DNA of 22,323 nt, taken from positions 1 to 22,323 of the forward strand of contig CAMLSF010000052.1 in NCBI GenBank assembly GCA_946482615.1. Direction: 5' to 3'. The notes under the pieces are model-generated. The model was not told where the DNA came from, searched no databases, and saw only the letters and a list, made by a program, of their open reading frames with translations. The DNA is from an uncultured Chromatiaceae bacterium (GTDB lineage: Bacteria > Pseudomonadota > Gammaproteobacteria > Enterobacterales > Alteromonadaceae). Both the position numbers and the translations under genes were made by a program. Shown in pieces: positions 15,168 through 22,323 of this stretch (position 1 is its first letter; each line of letters opens with the position of its first letter).

Positions 15168-16640
15168 ATGCGCCCTCTTCGCCTGCTTCCCTCTGGCATA
15201 ACTTTGCTCTGGGCTTTACTGCTTGCTGCGTGTAGCACCAGCAATACCGCACCACTGCAGGACAAGCAGCAAGAATTACTGGCTCAACTGTCTGAACAAC
15301 TCGATCAGGCTCAACTGCCACCAGATGCGCTGGCCTTTATCACTTACCCGCTGGATACGCCCGCAGAGCAGCTCAGGTATCAGGCCGACAAAGCCATGCA
15401 ACCTGCGTCCACCATGAAACTGCTGACCAGTATTGTCGCTTTGGAGCAACTCGGGCCCTCCTACAGAGGCAAAACTCAGCTGCGATCCTATCAAAAGCCT
15501 CAACCCCAGCTGCAACAGCCTTTGGCACTCAAAGGCTTAGGTAATATGGATTTTACAGTGCAGGAACTCTGGTCTTTACTGCAGCAGGCTTATGATCAGG
15601 GCATACGCCACGTGTCTGCTATCCAGATTGACCGCAGCTGGTTTAATCCGGCCCATCCTGAGCTGAGCGCTTTGCCTTTTGATGAAACACCAAGGGAATA
15701 TTACAACCTGCTGCCGGACGCCTTGTTTTTACAGCGCAATATGCTCGGCATTAAATTACAGTCCACTGCAGATACAGTCACAGGCCAATTGTATCCTGTG
15801 CTACAAGGCCTGAAGCTGGTGACCACACAAGTTCGTCTGACAGAAGGCCACTGCGCAGACTGGTATCCGGACAGAGCCCGTTTAGCCTTTAAACGCCAGC
15901 CTGATGTTCTGCAACTGGTGTTACAGGGTGATTTTCCGAAACACTGCCAGAAAACAGATTATTTACAGCTGCTCAATCGCACAGATTTCAGCCGTTTAAT
16001 AGTGCAGCAGTTGTGGCAACAGATTTCGGGACAACAGCAGGTTCCGGTGCTGGAGCAAAGCTCCACTCAGGCCAGCGTGCTGCTGGCTGAACATCAAAGC
16101 CGCTCTTTAGCCGAAGTGTTGCGGGATATCAACAAAAGCTCTGACAATGCCATCACCCGTCAGCTGTATTTAGCCTTAGGAGCAACACAAGCAGAGGCCG
16201 GAAATAAACTGACAGCTCAGGTTTCAGAGCAACAGGTTCGTAGTTTCCTGAGCAGTATCCAACTGGATCACAGTAGCCTGACATTAGAAAACGGCTCTGG
16301 TTTATCACGCACTGAACGTATCAGCCCGGCGCTGATGGCCGCCTTGCTGCAACACGCCTATCAGGCCAACTACCAACCAGAGCTTCTCAGCAGCATGCCA
16401 CTGGCTGGTGTGGACGGCACCTTAAAACGCCGCTTCACTCAGGCTCAGACCCAAGGCAAGGCCCGTTTAAAAACCGGCACCTTGCGTAATGTCACAGCGC
16501 TGGCAGGCTTTGTGACAGATCAAAGCGGCCGGACCTGGGTGGTCGCCAGTTTTATCAATGATCCCAAAGCTGGCCGTGGCCGCGCTGTATTGGATCATCT
16601 GATTGAATGGATCAGAATGCAGTCTGAAACGCAGCGATAA
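15168..16640 (+). CDS. dacB: D-alanyl-D-alanine carboxypeptidase/endopeptidase (PBP4/DacB, peptidase S13), predicted lipoprotein
   Basis: The 490-residue penicillin-binding protein has all three active-site motifs: Ser81-x-x-Lys84 (PASTMKLL), Ser325-Asp-Asn327 (KSSDNAITRQL) and Lys435-Thr-Gly (LKTGTLRN). The large insertion between the first two motifs is typical of class C PBP4. It removes terminal D-Ala from peptidoglycan stems and cuts D-Ala-mDAP cross-links. The N-terminus is a lipoprotein signal (LLLAAC, Cys22), whereas E. coli PBP4 is soluble in the periplasm. AAGGAG lies 5 bases before the ATG, only 10 bases after the dipeptidase stop, so the two form an operon. Together they would release D-Ala at the envelope. 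Confidence 0.92.
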   Translation: MRPLRLLPSGITLLWALLLAACSTSNTAPLQDKQQELLAQLSEQLDQAQLPPDALAFITYPLDTPAEQLRYQADKAMQPASTMKLLTSIVALEQLGPSYRGKTQLRSYQKPQPQLQQPLALKGLGNMDFTVQELWSLLQQAYDQGIRHVSAIQIDRSWFNPAHPELSALPFDETPREYYNLLPDALFLQRNMLGIKLQSTADTVTGQLYPVLQGLKLVTTQVRLTEGHCADWYPDRARLAFKRQPDVLQLVLQGDFPKHCQKTDYLQLLNRTDFSRLIVQQLWQQISGQQQVPVLEQSSTQASVLLAEHQSRSLAEVLRDINKSSDNAITRQLYLALGATQAEAGNKLTAQVSEQQVRSFLSSIQLDHSSLTLENGSGLSRTERISPALMAALLQHAYQANYQPELLSSMPLAGVDGTLKRRFTQAQTQGKARLKTGTLRNVTALAGFVTDQSGRTWVVASFINDPKAGRGRAVLDHLIEWIRMQSETQR

Positions 16641-16668
16641 AAAAGCAGGCCAGAGCCTGCTTTTGTTT
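16641..16668. terminator. Bidirectional intrinsic terminator between dacB and chemoreceptor 2
   Basis: A perfect 10-bp stem (AAAAGCAGGC at 16641-16650, GCCTGCTTTT at 16655-16664) has loop CAGA. The plus-strand tail continues TTTTGTTTCG and the minus strand ends in TTTTTTA. It begins one base after the dacB stop and serves both convergent genes. Confidence 0.88.
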
Positions 16669-16681
16669 CGATACAGAGGTT

Positions 16682-18604
16682 TTACACCTTAAACTTCGAC
16701 AATACAGCGCTGAAGTTTTCAGCTATACGCTTTAAACCCTGACTGGAATCTTTGGTCGTGGCACTGTGCACCGCATTTTGTTGTGCTGCACTGTGAATAT
16801 GGTTGGTTTTTTGACTGACGCCATCCGCCACATCACGTTGTTCTGCCGCAGCTGAGCTAATTTGACTGTTCAGGTGATTAATTTCCTCTATAGCCTGAAG
16901 CACCAAATCCATCGCCTTGCTGGCTTCAGAGGCTTTGACTTCATTGTCTTTTACCGTGGCCTGAGCCGTCGAATTTAAGCTCTGAACTTCGTTGACGCCT
17001 TGCTGCAACTGCTCAATCATACGTTTGATTTCACCTGTGGACGACTGAGTCCGGCCTGCCAATAAACGCACTTCATCGGCCACCACACTAAAACCACGGC
17101 CCTGCTCACCGGCCCGCGCCGCTTCAATAGCAGCATTAAGCGCCAGCAGATTGGTTTGTTCTGCGATGGTGTTAATCACGTCAAGTACTTTGCCAATTTC
17201 GGCGCTGGAGGCGGATAAACTGGCAATAGAGCGCTCAGATTGTTGGGAGTCCAATAACTGCTGAGCGGCATTTTTCACTGAAGCCTCCAGAGTTTTCATC
17301 GCCCCCTGCGTCAGACGGGAAGCTTCAATGCTGGCTTGTTCGGCCTGCTCGGCGTTATGGGCCACCACAGAGGCAGTGGTGGCGAGTTCATGCACTGAGG
17401 ACGCTGTGACTTCTAAATCACAGGTTTGTTTCACCACCTCAGCACTGGATTCTTCCGCCACATGCGCCAGCTCCACTGAAGCCTGTACCAAACCATGAGT
17501 CATAGAGCGCAGCTCCACTATGGTTAAGCGTAATTGTTCAAGCAACTGATCAAAACAACGTGCCATTTCACCAAATTCATCAGTACTGTAATTGGAAAAA
17601 CGCCGGGTTAAATCGCCCTCGCCTTCGGTAATGGCCTTGATGGCTTTAATGGTGTCGTTTACCCGGGTGACCACTATGCTCTGAGTTAACCAGTACACCA
17701 CCAGCAGCAGAACAACTGCCCCCAGGACGATGATCAACGAAGTTTTGATCACATTGTCACGCACTTCAGCGCTAAGTTCATCGTTGGAATAAGCTGATAC
17801 AATCTGATAACCCCATGGCGCAAACTGCTCTGTCTGAATAGTCCAGCCCGGGTTTTTCGTTTTCAGAATTTGTTCCAGTTCTCCGGCCACGATATGGCCG
17901 GACTGAGCACGGATAGCACCGTTTCTGTCGAGTAAGGCGATAAAACCTGACGTCAGCAAACGGCTGGAGGCTAACAATTGGCGCAAAGCTTCCAAATCTG
18001 CTTTGTATCCGACATAACCTATACCCACCACGTCCCCCCGTGCATTGGTCAGGGGTTCATAGCCGGTGACAAAAGGATTACCTAAAATATCCACTGAACC
18101 ATAAAAAGCTTTGCCCTGACGTATAGCGGCCATAGCGGCACCTGTGGGTGCCAATAAAGTACCAGTGGCACGGCCTGTGTCTGTGACTACATTGGTGGAG
18201 ATCCGTACAAAGTCATCACCAGTGCGGCTAAACAAAGTGGCGGTCCCTCCCATCATGGCCGTCAGGTCGTCCACTAATTGGTATTTGTTGCCCTGAGCTT
18301 CAGTGCCTAACACCAGATCCGGCACCTGCTGTGCACCAAAAGATAAAAGCTCTCCCTGGGATACAGGCCCAAGATCAGCAATACGTTTACGAAACAGCTT
18401 CATGCTGCTTTGCACCTGCTGACTTAATAAGGTATCAGTGATAGTTAAGATATTGGTAATTTCGCGGTTCAGGCGGTTTTTATCTGTGTTGACCGAGCTT
18501 TCAATTTCCTGATATTTACTGAACGAAATCACCACTATGGATGCCAGCATCGCCAGTAAAACCAGGCCGGTGAGGGTTAACATAAATTTGCGTTGTACCG
18601 ACAT
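16682..18604 (-). CDS. Methyl-accepting chemotaxis protein with Cache-type periplasmic sensor
   Basis: This 640-residue receptor has TM1 at about 8-29, a large periplasmic region (30-287) of the Cache_3-Cache_2 kind with [19 protein letters not shown] and [12 protein letters not shown], and TM2 at about 288-306. HAMP follows at about 307-360, with a cytoplasmic signalling coiled coil whose tip ([20 protein letters not shown]) lies near 481-500. Cache domains bind small ligands such as amino or organic acids; the ligand here is unknown. There is no C-terminal pentapeptide tether, and the end LSKFKV resembles that of chemoreceptor 1. AAAGGA precedes the ATG by 6 bases. Its upstream region contains an orphan minus-strand terminator. 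Confidence 0.93.
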   Translation of the reverse strand: MSVQRKFMLTLTGLVLLAMLASIVVISFSKYQEIESSVNTDKNRLNREITNILTITDTLLSQQVQSSMKLFRKRIADLGPVSQGELLSFGAQQVPDLVLGTEAQGNKYQLVDDLTAMMGGTATLFSRTGDDFVRISTNVVTDTGRATGTLLAPTGAAMAAIRQGKAFYGSVDILGNPFVTGYEPLTNARGDVVGIGYVGYKADLEALRQLLASSRLLTSGFIALLDRNGAIRAQSGHIVAGELEQILKTKNPGWTIQTEQFAPWGYQIVSAYSNDELSAEVRDNVIKTSLIIVLGAVVLLLVVYWLTQSIVVTRVNDTIKAIKAITEGEGDLTRRFSNYSTDEFGEMARCFDQLLEQLRLTIVELRSMTHGLVQASVELAHVAEESSAEVVKQTCDLEVTASSVHELATTASVVAHNAEQAEQASIEASRLTQGAMKTLEASVKNAAQQLLDSQQSERSIASLSASSAEIGKVLDVINTIAEQTNLLALNAAIEAARAGEQGRGFSVVADEVRLLAGRTQSSTGEIKRMIEQLQQGVNEVQSLNSTAQATVKDNEVKASEASKAMDLVLQAIEEINHLNSQISSAAAEQRDVADGVSQKTNHIHSAAQQNAVHSATTKDSSQGLKRIAENFSAVLSKFKV

Positions 18605-18721
18605 AAAAATTCCTTTGTGGTTTTGTGGCTTCTTTTACTGAAAAGCGACCTGGATCAAAGTATTGCGTAATAAAATAGTTTAGCCTGAAGATTTTTTTAT
18701 AAGCCAAACCGGATTGACTTA

Positions 18722-18750
18722 TAAAAAAGGCCAGTCTCAAGGACTGGCCC
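18722..18750 (-). terminator. Orphan minus-strand intrinsic terminator upstream of chemoreceptor 2
   Basis: A perfect 8-bp stem (GGCCAGTC at 18729-18736, GACTGGCC at 18742-18749) has a 5-base loop. Only on the minus strand is it followed by a T-run (TTTTTTAT). No annotated minus-strand gene ends here; the next gene to the right is on the plus strand. It must therefore end a short minus-strand transcript or attenuate a long leader of the chemoreceptor. Confidence 0.75.
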
Positions 18751-18806
18751 ATTCACAAAAAGTATCAGTTTTACTGATGTAACCGTTTGCATAGTGACTT
18801 TATTAT
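18722..18806 (-). ncRNA. Candidate small RNA or attenuated leader, about 85 bases
   Basis: On the minus strand a promoter-like pair TTGGTT-16 bases-CATAAT lies just upstream, followed by a hairpin ATCAGT-AAA-ACTGAT (plus coordinates 18765-18779) and then the orphan terminator. The arrangement of promoter, hairpin and terminator over about 85 bases is what a small RNA or a leader attenuator looks like. It matches no RNA family I recognise. The 5' end is approximate. Confidence 0.35.
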
Positions 18807-18881
18807 GCCAGATCCGGCTTTAAAACCAAAAGCTAATTCTGAGTTTTGTACATTAATCCGGCAATTCTTTGATCCTGTGGC

Positions 18882-18926
18882 TGAAGCAAAAGTCCGCTCT
18901 TGCCAAGAGTTTTTGTTTAGGCTTCA
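18882..18926 (+). promoter_or_regulatory. Compound leader hairpin ahead of the symporter gene
   Basis: TGAAGC (18882-18887) pairs with GCTTCA (18921-18926). Inside, AAAA pairs with the TTTT tract, and CTCTT (18897-18901) pairs with AAGAG (18905-18909) around GCC. The inner hairpin plus TTTTTGTTT resembles a terminator. The outer stem ends at the base before an ATG at 18927 and includes its AGG. It could act as an attenuator or occlude the upstream start. Confidence 0.4.
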
Positions 18927-18974
18927 ATGACAACTTGCATCAATCAACTGGCCTGCAGAGCCAGATGGGAAACC

Positions 18975-20564
18975 ATGACTTCCACCTTTGTCGCTTTAGA
19001 CTGGCTTATGTTTGTTTTGTATTTTGTCCTGCTGGCCCTGACCGGCTGGTGGATAAACCGCAGCGGTGCAACTAACAGTCAGGAGTACTTTATTGGCAGC
19101 AACAACATGCCAACCTGGCTGGCCGCTATTTCTGTGCTGGCCACAGCACAATCCGCAGCGACTTTTTTAGGCGGACCAGATATTGGTTATCGCAGCAATC
19201 TGACCTACCTGACCAGCACTTTAGGCGCCTTGATGGCCGCTTTTTTTGTCGGTTATTTTTTAATTCCACGCTTTTACCATTACAAAGTCAGCACTGTCTA
19301 TGAATTGCTGGAGTTACGTTTTGGCAGCAGAGCGAAAAAGCAGGCTGGCCTTATGTATTTATTTGGCCGTATTTTTGCCAATGGTGCCCGGCTATATATG
19401 GCGGCTATCGCCGTGTCTATGATCCTGTTTACCGATATAAGCTGGCAGCATGTGTTTTGGTCTATTGTTTTGCTTTGTCTGGTGTCTGTGCTCTATTCCA
19501 TTTTTGGTGGCATTCAGTCTGTGATTTATGGTGATGCGTTCCAGTGTTTTGTCTATGTTGGTGCTGCAGTACTGGTGCTGTTGTATTTATGGACGTCCAT
19601 TCCGGCTGATTTTGCCAGTGTCTGGCAGGCCTTAGAACATCCGCCCGAAAACGCCCCCAGCAAGCTGCTGCTGATAGATACCAGCTGGGATTTCAGTTCA
19701 GCCGGCTCTTTTACCATCTACTCCAGTGTGACAGGTTTGTTTTTGCTCTATATCGCCTCTTTTGGTTTGGATCAGGATCTGACCCAACGTGCTTTAACCT
19801 GCAAAAACGCCCGTCAGGGTTCGTTAGCCATTATCTGGTCCGTGGTTTTGGTGATCCCTGTGACGCTGGTGTTTATGCTGATTGGTTTTTTACTTTATAT
19901 CTTTTATCAGCGACCCGATCTGATGGCAGGTTCTGGCGCTGTGATGCAAAGCAGCCAGTTCAGCGGCGAAAATATCACCGTCTTTATGTATTACGTTTTG
20001 CATGAAATGCCAGCTGGTTTACGCGGCATAGTGACAGTAGGTGTGATAGCAGCGGCTGTTTCTACCCTGACGTCCGGCTTAAACTCCATGGCCTCTGTTA
20101 TTATTCAGGATTTATATAAACCCTGGCAGCAACAACGACAAGCGAGAACGGAACAACATTATGTTGCAGCTGCACGCTGGTCCATGCTGCTTTGCGCCAG
20201 CGCTTTAGCTTTGATGGCAATCTTGTGTTTTCACTGGCAACAAAGCAGCGATACGCCGCTGCTGACTTTCGCGCTGGGAGTTATGGTATTTAGCTACAGT
20301 GGTTTGCTTGGCGTTTATGCCAGCGCGCTTTTTAGTCAACGTGGCAGTCCGGCATCCGTATTAGCGGCTTTAATAGGAGGTTTTGTTATTACGCTGCTGA
20401 TGCAACCTTATCTGCAAAGTTACTATTTACCCCAGGAATGGCAGTTTGATTTAGCCTTTAGCTGGCAGCTTTGTATAGGTTTCGCCTGCTCTTTTATCAT
20501 TTGTCAGTTAGGCAAAAGCAGCGATGCTGTGGCACAAAGTACCCTGAATGGCGTCGCCGCCTGA
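18975..20564 (+). CDS. Sodium:solute symporter (SSS family), candidate uptake system for muropeptide sugar
   Basis: The 529-residue inner-membrane symporter has about thirteen hydrophobic segments. Family blocks seen are LDWLMFVLYF at the first helix, QEYFIGSNNMPTW, a DQDLTQRALTCKN loop typical of SSS members, and AAAVSTLTSGLNSMASVIIQDLY around TM8, where the Na+ site is formed. The ATG at 18975 is preferred because TM1 then begins at the usual distance and GGGA is near. An ATG at 18927 would add 16 residues without family character. The stop overlaps the start of the NamZ-type muramidase by one base (TGATG), so the two are coupled. That context suggests, without proving, transport of N-acetylmuramic acid or a related sugar released by the muramidase. 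Confidence 0.88.
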   Translation: MTSTFVALDWLMFVLYFVLLALTGWWINRSGATNSQEYFIGSNNMPTWLAAISVLATAQSAATFLGGPDIGYRSNLTYLTSTLGALMAAFFVGYFLIPRFYHYKVSTVYELLELRFGSRAKKQAGLMYLFGRIFANGARLYMAAIAVSMILFTDISWQHVFWSIVLLCLVSVLYSIFGGIQSVIYGDAFQCFVYVGAAVLVLLYLWTSIPADFASVWQALEHPPENAPSKLLLIDTSWDFSSAGSFTIYSSVTGLFLLYIASFGLDQDLTQRALTCKNARQGSLAIIWSVVLVIPVTLVFMLIGFLLYIFYQRPDLMAGSGAVMQSSQFSGENITVFMYYVLHEMPAGLRGIVTVGVIAAAVSTLTSGLNSMASVIIQDLYKPWQQQRQARTEQHYVAAARWSMLLCASALALMAILCFHWQQSSDTPLLTFALGVMVFSYSGLLGVYASALFSQRGSPASVLAALIGGFVITLLMQPYLQSYYLPQEWQFDLAFSWQLCIGFACSFIICQLGKSSDAVAQSTLNGVAA

Positions 20565-21736
20565 TGCGTACTTTGCTGCTGATATTAAGTCTGTTCACAC
20601 TGCAGTCTGTTGCGCAGCAACAGCAAATTCAGACCGGCGCCAGCCAGTTGGCAAGCAATCCGCAGTTGTCTCCTGTCGCGTTAACAGGCAAACACATTGG
20701 ATTGGTGGTGAATCAGAGCTCAGTCAGCGGCAAAAGCCATCTGCTGGACGAGCTGCTGCGACAGGGTTTTGCCGTTAAGAAAATATTTTCTCCTGAACAC
20801 GGTTTTCGTGGCACGGCGGACGCAGGTGTCACAGTGGCCAACAGCATAGATCCGCAGACAGGTATTCCAGTCTGGTCTTTGTATGGCAAACATAAAAAGC
20901 CCACAGCTGCAGCTTTGCACGGCATCAATCTGCTGATCTTTGATTTGCAGGATGTAGGGGTACGTTATTACACCTATTTATCGACTTTGCATTATGTGAT
21001 GGAAGCGGCAGCAGAGCAGAATGTTCCATTGCTGGTGCTCGACAGACCCAATCCCAATGGCGCTTATGTCGACGGTCCCGTGCTTGATAAAAACTACCAG
21101 TCTTTTGTCGGGCTGCACCCTATCCCACTTTTGCATGGCATGACACTGGGCGAGCTGGCGCTGATGATCAAAGGCGAGCGCTGGATCCATAAAGCGGAAC
21201 AGTTAGAACTTTATATCTGGCCTGTAAAGAACTACCAGCGAGACAGACCTTATGATTTGCCGGTGCGGCCAAGCCCAAATTTACCTAATGCTCAGGCTGT
21301 GGCTTTGTATCCATCCTTAGGATTTTTTGAGGCTACGCCATTGAGTGTGGGTCGTGGTACTGATTTTCCGTTTCAACTGCTGGGGTATACCAATCCGCCT
21401 TTGGGACCTTTTGCCTTTAGTCCGGTCACCAAAGCAGGCGCTGCACTAAACCCACCATTAAAAAACCAGCTGGTGTTAGGGCTGGATTTACGTGAAGCAA
21501 AAGCCGGAGGTCTGGATTTAAGTTATTTACTTCAGGCGCAGGCCGTCTTTGCCAAATATCAGCTGAAGCTGTTTAATTCACCGGATTTTATGGACAAGTT
21601 ATCCGGCACGGCCAGGCTCAGGCAACAGATAGAACAAGGCTGGAGTGAAGCGCAAATCCGCCAGAGCTGGCAGGCAGATTTACAAAAATTCAGACAACAA
21701 CGCCGGCCTTATTTGCTCTATCCGGACCCGAATTAA
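20564..21736 (+). CDS. namZ: NamZ-type exo-beta-N-acetylmuramidase (DUF1343)
   Basis: The 390-residue protein has an N-terminal signal peptide (about 1-18, ending SVAQ), so it acts in the periplasm or outside. DUF1343 motifs are clear: GLVVNQSS (46-53), FSPEHGFRG (75-83) with Glu78 as the likely catalytic acid, FDLQDVGVRYYTY (126-138), LDRPNPNG (159-166) and LHGMTLGELA (190-199). The family, characterised as NamZ in Bacillus subtilis, removes terminal MurNAc from the non-reducing end of peptidoglycan fragments. The ATG at 20564 overlaps the symporter stop (TGATG); a longer frame starting at 20471 lies inside the symporter gene and is rejected. The C-terminal domain (about 280-390) has the usual short length. 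No MurNAc kinase or etherase gene is in the window. Confidence 0.9.
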   Translation: MRTLLLILSLFTLQSVAQQQQIQTGASQLASNPQLSPVALTGKHIGLVVNQSSVSGKSHLLDELLRQGFAVKKIFSPEHGFRGTADAGVTVANSIDPQTGIPVWSLYGKHKKPTAAALHGINLLIFDLQDVGVRYYTYLSTLHYVMEAAAEQNVPLLVLDRPNPNGAYVDGPVLDKNYQSFVGLHPIPLLHGMTLGELALMIKGERWIHKAEQLELYIWPVKNYQRDRPYDLPVRPSPNLPNAQAVALYPSLGFFEATPLSVGRGTDFPFQLLGYTNPPLGPFAFSPVTKAGAALNPPLKNQLVLGLDLREAKAGGLDLSYLLQAQAVFAKYQLKLFNSPDFMDKLSGTARLRQQIEQGWSEAQIRQSWQADLQKFRQQRRPYLLYPDPN

Positions 21737-22249
21737 TCAAGCAGGAAACAACTCTGCCATCTGTGCCAGGGTTGCACCTGTGACACGATTAATACGCCAG
21801 TCGTGCAACATCACAGCTCCTAACGACTGATAAAAATCAATGGCAGGCTGATTCCAGTCAAGTACTGACCATTCCAGACGACCACAATCGCGCTCTACCG
21901 CCAGTTTCGCCAGATAAGTGATCAAAGCTTTGCCTACCCCCACTCCACGGCAAGCTGGTTCCACAAACAAGTCTTCCAGATAAATTCCCGGCTTGGCCAA
22001 AAAAGTGGAGTAGTTATGGAAAAACAGCGCAAAACCTACGTCTTTGCCCTGATAATTCGCCAGCACTACTTCGGCATAAGGGGTGTCAGCAAATAAGCTA
22101 TCACGCAGCTTTTGTTCAGTGGCCACCACCTGATCCGACAGTTTTTCGTAGTCGGCCAGTTGCTGGATAAAACTTAAAATAGTGGGGACATCATCTGCTG
22201 TGGCTAAACGTAATTCAAGGCCATCAATGCGGGTGGAAATAATGCTCAT
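21737..22249 (-). CDS. GNAT-family N-acetyltransferase (diamine/spermidine acetyltransferase-like)
   Basis: The 170-residue cytoplasmic enzyme has the GNAT fold. Acetyl-CoA motif A is EDLFVEPACRGVGVGKAL (92-109), with the pyrophosphate loop RGVGVGK at 101-107. WSVLDWNQPAIDFYQSLGA (127-145) forms the C-terminal part. The pattern YLEDLFV...RLEWSVLDWN resembles SSAT-like polyamine/thialysine acetyltransferases, but the substrate is not certain. I use the ATG at 22249 because AAGGAG lies 5 bases upstream; a longer frame to 22318 would run through the ribosome-binding site and adjoining hairpins. It is convergent with namZ: the two stop codons abut with no spacer or terminator. Confidence 0.88.
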   Translation of the reverse strand: MSIISTRIDGLELRLATADDVPTILSFIQQLADYEKLSDQVVATEQKLRDSLFADTPYAEVVLANYQGKDVGFALFFHNYSTFLAKPGIYLEDLFVEPACRGVGVGKALITYLAKLAVERDCGRLEWSVLDWNQPAIDFYQSLGAVMLHDWRINRVTGATLAQMAELFPA

Positions 22250-22278
22250 CAGAACTCCTTGCTGTAAAAGTAAAGAAT

Positions 22279-22323
22279 CCACCTTCTGAAGAAGGTGGCT
22301 TTGCGTGAAGCCCCTCAAAGGGG
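22279..22323. repeat. Two adjacent hairpins at the right edge, possible end of an IS200/IS605-like element
   Basis: The first stem is CCACCTTC (22279-22286) / GAAGGTGG (22291-22298) with loop TGAA. The second is CCCCT (22311-22315) / AGGGG (22319-22323) with loop CAA, preceded by GTGAAG. Paired subterminal hairpins with a GAAGCCCC...GGGG block resemble ends of IS200/IS605-family (TnpB-type) elements, but the window stops here. They could instead be a REP-like repeat or part of the neighbouring gene's leader. Confidence 0.4.

Noticed and set aside
18516..18752. 78-codon minus-strand frame across the chemoreceptor start and orphan terminator
   Set aside because: It runs through the terminator stem and the chemoreceptor ribosome-binding site in another frame, so it is a shadow.
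20471..20563. 31-residue extension of NamZ into the symporter gene
   Set aside because: It reads the symporter 3' end out of frame and would hide the signal peptide that begins at 20564.
1..22323. CRISPR array, tRNA, rRNA, prophage or complete insertion sequence
   Set aside because: No regularly spaced direct repeats, cloverleaf-like tails, phage structural genes or transposase motifs were seen on either strand.

Overview
This is a chromosomal window of about 48-50% GC from a Gram-negative bacterium. PagL-type and RND envelope proteins, an OhrR regulator, two methyl-accepting chemotaxis proteins and several lipoproteins suggest a free-living aquatic gammaproteobacterium of the Rheinheimera/Alishewanella/Alteromonadales type. 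That placement is inferred from gene style and was not tested. No tRNA, rRNA, CRISPR array or complete insertion sequence was seen.

Layout. 1-1600: an OhrR peroxide sensor (-) and a PagL-like lipid A deacylase (+) preceded by an overlapping 27-codon upstream ORF. 1619-3244: chemoreceptor 1 (-). 3352-8251: a tightly packed six-gene operon (-) in the order DUF1445, pxpA, pxpB, pxpC, DUF4392, D-amino acid aminotransferase. 8439-12707: an RND efflux permease and its membrane-fusion lipoprotein (-). 12961-16640 (+): an NhaC-type transporter, a VanX-type D-Ala-D-Ala dipeptidase lipoprotein and a PBP4/DacB-type lipoprotein. 16682-18604: chemoreceptor 2 with a Cache sensor (-). 18975-21736 (+): a sodium:solute symporter translationally coupled to a NamZ (DUF1343) exo-muramidase. 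21737-22249: a GNAT acetyltransferase (-). The right edge carries two adjacent hairpins.

Main point. The six-gene operon carries, as separate genes, the two domains (DUF1445 and DUF4392) that are fused in the vertebrate mitochondrial D-glutamate cyclase DGLUCY. The three 5-oxoprolinase subunits lie between them and a D-amino acid aminotransferase ends the operon. Together these suggest a route D-amino acids -> D-glutamate -> 5-oxoproline -> glutamate. One stereochemical step, inversion from D to L, is not assigned.

The nearby D-Ala-D-Ala dipeptidase, D,D-carboxypeptidase and exo-N-acetylmuramidase/symporter pair act on cell-wall material and would supply D-Ala, D-Glu-containing peptides and MurNAc. 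The window therefore reads as a neighbourhood for salvage of peptidoglycan and D-amino acids, with efflux and chemotaxis genes interspersed. Function is inferred from family recognition and gene order only.
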